From Acidobacteriota bacterium (lineage in GTDB: Bacteria; Acidobacteriota; Vicinamibacteria; Vicinamibacterales; UBA2999): 57,708 bases of DNA. This document shows, in pieces, positions 53,385 through 57,708 of the stretch (position 1 is the first letter of the stretch; every line of letters starts with the position of its first letter). The notes under the pieces were generated by a model. That model ran no database searches. It saw only the letters and a program-made list of their open reading frames with translations, and was not told the DNA's origin. The translations under genes were made by a program, and so were the position numbers. The stretch covers positions 1-57,708 of the forward strand of contig JACPTI010000017.1 of the NCBI GenBank assembly GCA_016192845.1, in the 5' to 3' direction.

Positions 53385-53675
53385 GTGAAGGAAGGGATCC
53401 ACCCGAAGTACCACGAGGTCGAGGTCCGCTGCGCCTGCGGCAACACGTTCAGGACGCGGTCCACCAAGCCCGAGCTGCACCTCGAGATCTGCTCGATGTG
53501 CCACCCGTTCTTCACGGGGCGCCAGAAGCTCATCGACACCGAAGGACGCGTGGAGCGATTCACCAAGAAGTTCGGCGCCCAGACCGCCGAGCAGCGGCGG
53601 ACGGCGGCAAGGGCCGCCAAGGCGAGCAAGGCCGCCAGCGCCGCCAAACGGACGCGGAAGTCCGCGACGGCCTAA
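53385..53675 (+). CDS. rpmE: Ribosomal protein L31 (zinc-binding type)
   Basis: This 96-residue protein begins (GTG) [20 protein letters not shown] and has the paired cysteines CAC (with Cys16 and 18) and CSMC, so it is the zinc form of L31. [20 protein letters not shown] is the conserved core. About 25 extra residues follow ([16 protein letters not shown]), a basic tail not found in most L31 proteins. GGAGA stands just before the GTG. Rho and L31 are often neighbours. Confidence 0.94.
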   Translation: MKEGIHPKYHEVEVRCACGNTFRTRSTKPELHLEICSMCHPFFTGRQKLIDTEGRVERFTKKFGAQTAEQRRTAARAAKASKAASAAKRTRKSATA

Positions 53676-53839
53676 GAGGCCCGCTCGTCCCAACTACCTG
53701 GTTGGTCACTTCGTCCTTCCGGATCACGCCATAGTCGACCGTCTGTCCCCGATCGCTGATAGCCTGGAAGTACAGGTTGTCCAAAGACAGCTGGAGCCAT
53801 CCAGTCCACAAATCGTGCCGGGCGTGGCTGAGCGGTGGC
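53676..53839. other. Intergenic region with a possible coding relic
   Basis: The minus strand reads LSLDNLYFQAISDRGQTVDY and GVIRKDEVTNQVVGTSGP without a start or complete gene. It looks like a remnant of unknown origin lying between convergent rpmE and mrfB. No terminator is clear. Confidence 0.35.
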
Positions 53840-55135
53840 TCAGAAGAAGGGGATGGGGTTCGGGTTGAGCTTGCGGTCGAGCCGCGCCACGCGGTGCCGG
53901 ATCGCCTGCGTCCGCGCGGCCGACGTGCCGAACCGCAGCGACTCGACCGCGAGCCGGCGGGCCGCGCCGAAGTCGCGGAGGCGGTGCTCGCAATGCACCG
54001 CCAGCGCCTCGCGCGCCTCGCGCGCCAGGTGCGGCGGGCAACCAGACAGCTCCAGCACCTGGTGCCACGCATCGGCCGCGGCCTCGTGCTCCCGGGCACG
54101 GCGGCACAGGACCGCGTAGCCGCGGAGCGCTTCGGCGCGCGTGAGCACCTCGCCTGCGGTCTCGCCCTCCGCAGCAGCGGGACCCGCCGCGCGCGCGAAG
54201 CAGGCGCGCGCCTCGGCGAGCATGCCGCGGCGCTCGTACAGCCGCCCGAGGCCGAGCGCCTCGCGGGCGGTGCCGGCGGCGTCGGGCCCCTGTTCGAGCA
54301 GTCGGGCGACGCGCGCGGTCAGCATGGCCAGCGACAGCAGATCGAGGCGGTTGTGCTCCAGCACCGGCTCGAGCGGGCGCGGATCGCCAGATCGCACGTA
54401 CAGGAAGTACCGCGACGGAATCTCGAAGCCGGGAACATCGTTCTCCCGCACGTGGCCCAGGACCGAGGCGTCCATCGCCGCGAGCCTTGCCTCGTCCGAT
54501 TTCCACAGACGCCGGGCGGGATGCAGCAGATCGACGTGCGCCAACCCTTCGAACGGCGTCGCCATCCGGTGCAGCAGGCAGCGCGTCTCGATGATTGGCA
54601 GGTCGAACGTCTTGCCGTTGTAGGTGGCAATCGCGCCCGCGCCGGCCACGGTCTCCTCCACCGCCTCGAGCAGCCCCCGCTCGGCGGCGTATCCGGTCAG
54701 CAGGAACTGGCGGACGCGAAACGTCCCCGCGTCGAACCAGCCGCACCCGACCAGAAAGGCGTACGTGCCGGCGCCACCGGAGAGCCCGGTGGTCTCCAGG
54801 TCGAGGAACACCACGCGTCCGCCGGACGCGGCAGGATCGAGGATGCCAAGCGTCGGCCAGAAGCCGCTCGCATCCGGCGCGCTGTCCGCCACGGCGACGC
54901 GGCCGTGCCGGTGGCCGGGCAGGTACTTCCGGTCGACGACGAGATACCGATGCGCCTGCCACTGCCGCCACTGGCCGCCGAGAACGTCGGCGGCGTTCTG
55001 ACACGCCTCTGGGGCCAACCCTTCGGGTTCGCCCGGCGAACCTTCACCCCGCCGCGCAGGCGTGCGCGGTGGGGACCCCGGCGAAAGGCTTGCCCCACTC
55101 CGCACCACGCTCCGCAGCCGTTCGGCGAGAGTCAT
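53840..55135 (-). CDS. DnaQ/RNase H-like exonuclease with TPR tail (YprB/MrfB-like)
   Basis: This 431-residue protein has an RNase H-fold exonuclease domain (about 105-290: VVFLDLETTGLSGGAGTYAF with the DxE pair, ATYNGKTFDLPIIETR, EHNRLDLLSLAML) and a helical TPR-like C-terminus (ARAFARAAGPAA, ALRGYAVLCRRAREHEAAAD). It matches YprB, which in Bacillus works with the YprA (MrfA) helicase in mitomycin-damage repair. Its ATG overlaps the helicase stop (ATGA). A family C palindrome (55045-55079) lies in frame in the N-terminal linker (SPGSPPRTPARRGEGSPGEP). Confidence 0.87.
   Translation of the reverse strand: MTLAERLRSVVRSGASLSPGSPPRTPARRGEGSPGEPEGLAPEACQNAADVLGGQWRQWQAHRYLVVDRKYLPGHRHGRVAVADSAPDASGFWPTLGILDPAASGGRVVFLDLETTGLSGGAGTYAFLVGCGWFDAGTFRVRQFLLTGYAAERGLLEAVEETVAGAGAIATYNGKTFDLPIIETRCLLHRMATPFEGLAHVDLLHPARRLWKSDEARLAAMDASVLGHVRENDVPGFEIPSRYFLYVRSGDPRPLEPVLEHNRLDLLSLAMLTARVARLLEQGPDAAGTAREALGLGRLYERRGMLAEARACFARAAGPAAAEGETAGEVLTRAEALRGYAVLCRRAREHEAAADAWHQVLELSGCPPHLAREAREALAVHCEHRLRDFGAARRLAVESLRFGTSAARTQAIRHRVARLDRKLNPNPIPFF
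55045..55079. repeat. GC palindrome (family C) inside mrfB
   Basis: CACCCCGCCGCG-CAGGCGTG-CGCGGTGGGGACCCC. Read in frame as part of a Pro/Arg-rich linker. Confidence 0.8.
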
Positions 55136-57555
55136 GCGACGTCCAGCGCGGGCGACGCCGCGGTCGCCAGCTGATCGAGGATCCGGAGCGCCACGTCCTT
55201 GGCGAGCGGGCCGGTGTGGCCGAGCGGCCCCACGCAGGTCGGACATCCGTGGTCGCACTCGCAGCCGGCGATCAGATCGCGCGTGCGGGCCAGGAGGTCG
55301 CCCTGCATCGCAAACAGCGGCTCGCTGAACCCGATGCCGCCCGGGTAGTTGTCATAGATGAAGACCCGCGGCTCGGCCGCGCCATCGCCTTCGTCGCCGC
55401 CGCCGATCGAGATGCCGATGTCCTGGCGGTCGCACATCAGGAGCAGTTGCGCGACCTGCCGCATGGCGAACGCCAGCCCGACGATCCCGTCGCGCCGGTC
55501 GTCGGACGCGTACGGGAGCGATGCCAGCACGGCGGCCGGAATCGTCAGCCAGTACGCCGTTGTGTGCATCTGCTGTTCCGGCAGATCGAGCTCGCCGGAT
55601 CCGACGTTCTCGTTGGTGTAGAACTTGATCTTCTTGAAGCCGACCACGCGCGACGACACGTGCACCTCGCCGAAAGCATGAATCCGGGATCCCGTCGTAC
55701 CAAACGGCTCGAGCACCTTGACCTGCGTGTACGTGATCGCGTCCGTGTAGTAGTCGCAGTCGATTTCCCGCACGTACGCCTTGCGCCCCTCGAAGTCGAG
55801 GCGCTCCACCTGATAGAGCGTTCCCTCGACCATATAGATCGCTTTCTCGTGCAGCGACGCGGGACCGCTCGTAAAGCTCGTCTCTCCGATCACGTCCGAG
55901 CCCCGCGTCGTATCGACCACCACGAAATTGTCGGATGACACGGATCTGAGGCTGACCGCATCGGCCGGGTACGATTCGCTCGTCCACTGCCACTCCCACC
56001 CCACCGCGTCGGACGCGGTCGGGGCCCCGGGCTGGCCGGAGACCTGATGGACGATGCCGCTTTCGGCGAGCACCCGCAGGATCTCCTGCACGTCATGGCG
56101 CCCGTACTGCTCCGCCGCCGTAAATGGCAGCTCGAACGCGGCACACTTCACGTGGTCGACGAGGATGTGCAGGTTGTCCGGATTGATGAGCGCGTGCTCC
56201 GGCGAGGCGTCGAAGAAGTACGACGGGTGGCGGACGACGAACTGGTCGATCGGCGCGCTGCTCGCCACGAGCAGGGCGGCCGACCGTCCGCTCCGGCGTC
56301 CCGCGCGCCCGGCCCGCTGCCACGTGGCTGCAATCGTTCCCGGGTAGCCCGCCATCACGCAGACGTCGAGCGCGCCGATGTCGATCCCGAGCTCCAGCGC
56401 GTTGGTCGACACGACCCCGGCGACGCTCCCCTTGCGTAACCCCCGCTCGATCTCCCGCCGGCGTCCCGGCAGATAGCCGCCGCGATAGCCGCGGATGCGC
56501 TCCCGCGTCCCCGGGGGCCCTTCGAAATCGTCTTTCAAGTAGGTGGTGAGAATCTCCGTCGTCAGGCGGCTCTGCGCGAAGACGATCAGCTGCAGGCCGC
56601 GCCTGAGGAACTCGCCTGCAATGCGCCGCGTCTCGCTGAGGTACGAGCGCCGGATTCCGAGCTGGCGGTTCACCACGGGCGGGTTGACGAACAGGAAGAT
56701 CTTTTCGCCGCGCGGCGCGCCATTCTCGGAGACGAGCTCGAACGGCTGCTCGACGAGCGCCTCGGCCAGCTCACGCGGGTTGGCAATCGTCGCCGACGAG
56801 CAGATGAACGTCGGCGACGAGCCGTAGTGCCGGCAGATCCGCCTCAGGCGGCGCAGCACGTTGGCGAGGTGGCTGCCGAACACGCCGCGGTAGGCGTGCA
56901 GCTCGTCGATGACCACGTACCGGAGGTTCTCGAAGAGCTTGGCCCAGCGCGGGTGGTGCGGCAGCACCCCGGCATGCAGCATGTCAGGATTGCTCAGCAC
57001 GACGTGCGCGCGGTTGCGGATCGCCTTGCGCGCGTCCTGCGGCGTGTCGCCGTCGTAGGTGAACACGCCGATGCCTGCTTCCTCCTCACCCGCCCCACGT
57101 TGTCTGCCTCCTGCCCCGTGCGCCAGCAGTTCTGTCAGCTCGTGCAGTTCCGCCAGCTGGTCCTGCGCCAGCGCCTTGGTTGGAAACAGGTAAAGCGCGC
57201 GTGCCGCCGGGTCGCGCAGGATCGTGCTCAGCACCGGCGCGTTGTAGCAGAGCGTCTTGCCCGAGGCGGTCGGCGTCGTGATCACCACGTGGCGGCCTTC
57301 GAGCGCGTGCGTGATGGCGGCCGCCTGGTGCGTGTAGAGCTGCTCGATGCCGCGCGTTCGAAGGGCCTCCACGAGGCGGCAGTCGACCCCCGCGGGAAAC
57401 GGCGCGTATTCGCCCGGACGGGCCGCCAGCATTCGCACGGCTGTCACCCACCCGTCCGGGGCATCCTGGCGGTCCTGGCGGCCTGCAGTGAGGCGATCCA
57501 GGGCCGTCTGGAGCGCCACCTCATGTGCAGGGTCGGTCCGCCGGGCCGGCAGCAT
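55132..57555 (-). CDS. DEAD/DEAH-box helicase with DUF1998 zinc tail (YprA/MrfA-like)
   Basis: This 807-residue superfamily 2 helicase has motif I TPTASGKT, DELH (motif II: VVIDELHAYRG), SSATIANP (motif III), IVFAQSRLTTEIL and ALELGIDIGALDVC/QRAGRAGRRSG (motifs V-VI). The C-terminal DUF1998-type domain has four cysteines (CECDHGCPTCVGP). MrfA (YprA) in Bacillus repairs mitomycin adducts with MrfB, encoded downstream here. A family C palindrome (55997-56029) is read in frame as GAPTASDAVGWEW. The ATG at 57555 was chosen; an upstream frame to 57639 runs through a poly-A stretch and repeats. Confidence 0.9.
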   Translation of the reverse strand: MLPARRTDPAHEVALQTALDRLTAGRQDRQDAPDGWVTAVRMLAARPGEYAPFPAGVDCRLVEALRTRGIEQLYTHQAAAITHALEGRHVVITTPTASGKTLCYNAPVLSTILRDPAARALYLFPTKALAQDQLAELHELTELLAHGAGGRQRGAGEEEAGIGVFTYDGDTPQDARKAIRNRAHVVLSNPDMLHAGVLPHHPRWAKLFENLRYVVIDELHAYRGVFGSHLANVLRRLRRICRHYGSSPTFICSSATIANPRELAEALVEQPFELVSENGAPRGEKIFLFVNPPVVNRQLGIRRSYLSETRRIAGEFLRRGLQLIVFAQSRLTTEILTTYLKDDFEGPPGTRERIRGYRGGYLPGRRREIERGLRKGSVAGVVSTNALELGIDIGALDVCVMAGYPGTIAATWQRAGRAGRRSGRSAALLVASSAPIDQFVVRHPSYFFDASPEHALINPDNLHILVDHVKCAAFELPFTAAEQYGRHDVQEILRVLAESGIVHQVSGQPGAPTASDAVGWEWQWTSESYPADAVSLRSVSSDNFVVVDTTRGSDVIGETSFTSGPASLHEKAIYMVEGTLYQVERLDFEGRKAYVREIDCDYYTDAITYTQVKVLEPFGTTGSRIHAFGEVHVSSRVVGFKKIKFYTNENVGSGELDLPEQQMHTTAYWLTIPAAVLASLPYASDDRRDGIVGLAFAMRQVAQLLLMCDRQDIGISIGGGDEGDGAAEPRVFIYDNYPGGIGFSEPLFAMQGDLLARTRDLIAGCECDHGCPTCVGPLGHTGPLAKDVALRILDQLATAASPALDVA
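55997..56029. repeat. GC palindrome (family C) inside mrfA
   Basis: CACCCCACCGCG-TCGGA-CGCGGTCGGGGCCCC. Arms of about 10 nt with one mismatch; encoded in frame between two conserved helicase segments. Confidence 0.75.
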
Positions 57556-57639
57556 GGCTCCCGATGTTAAACGTAACAAAGGCGAAGGTCTACCAAAAAA
57601 AAAGTCCCAGGCCCCAAGCCAGTGCCTCCGCGACACCAT

Positions 57640-57708
57640 TTGAACGACTACCGCCTGAAAGGCGGTAGACTCCGCGCGCGACTGAAAGTCGCTCCGCGCG
57701 CGGGTGTC
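57640..57708. repeat. Palindromic repeat family A, double-hairpin form (window end)
   Basis: Reverse complement of 12517-12585 with about one difference. The hairpins are ACCGCCTGAAAGGCGGT and GCGCGACTGAAAGTCGC-like. The repeat may continue beyond the window. AAAAAAAAA at 57593-57601 lies between it and mrfA. Confidence 0.85.

Overview
The window is GC-rich bacterial chromosome. Secreted S8 proteases with Trp-rich NIVWG tails, many small secreted Pro/Ala-rich proteins, an ECF sigma factor module, and the core block trigger factor-clpP-clpX-lon-engB-rho-rpmE together suggest an Acidobacteriota genome, perhaps class Vicinamibacteria. This is inference: no rRNA or other marker in the window settles it. 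The single tRNA is a Leu tRNA with anticodon UAG.

Layout. 0.5-5.0 kb: a tightly overlapped plus-strand operon (sugar-nucleotide epimerase; fused nucleotidyltransferase-HAD phosphatase-P-loop kinase; GHMP heptose kinase; sedoheptulose-7-phosphate isomerase) that appears to hold the whole GDP-D-glycero-D-manno-heptose pathway. 5.3-7.1 kb: minus-strand sugar aminotransferase with a nucleotidyltransferase-like protein and a small partner. 7.2-8.0 kb: a dam methylase relic. 8.2-12.3 kb: a zinc-ribbon protein, an HD-GYP protein, and a PilZ protein with a PilT-like pseudo-ATPase. 12.8-15.3 kb: an NtrC-type regulator facing a histidine kinase that is coupled to a small membrane/coiled-coil protein. 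15.7-23.2 kb: two tandem pairs of secreted subtilisin plus GNAT acetyltransferase, then a secreted IgGFc-binding-like protein; all three secreted genes share a conserved upstream block. 23.4-29.1 kb: an accessory island with VapBC, HEPN-MNT, Phd-VapC and RES-Xre toxin-antitoxin pairs (another VapBC lies at 36.1 kb) and a broken PrcB-like gene. 29.3-32.5 kb: an anti-sigma-like membrane protein with an extracytoplasmic CBM48 domain, an envelope protein with CBM48, an ECF sigma factor and a secreted protein, behind a good ECF-type promoter. 32.7-41.2 kb: an M28 peptidase and small genes among many decaying genes. 41.7-57.7 kb: a third GNAT, a hybrid histidine kinase, tRNA-Leu, then conserved housekeeping genes and the MrfA/MrfB (YprA/YprB) helicase-exonuclease pair.

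The most unusual feature is the density of short repeats. There are (i) several families of 7-nt tandem repeats, usually as facing inverted arrays, which sit against start codons of tig, clpP, lon, engB and rpmE and once inside a coding gene; (ii) GTAG/GTGG-footed hairpins in REPIN-like inverted pairs; (iii) a palindromic family with core CCGCCTGAAAGGCGG and tail CCTGGCACGTGGGACT; (iv) a GC-rich palindrome (CACCCC...GGGG) that lies in frame inside engB, mrfB, mrfA and a GNAT gene. No transposase, RAYT gene, CRISPR array, integrase or phage gene was seen. A four-member family of tiny membrane/coiled-coil genes, with conserved flanks and a variable number of 11-residue repeats, is the best candidate for an undescribed dispersed element.
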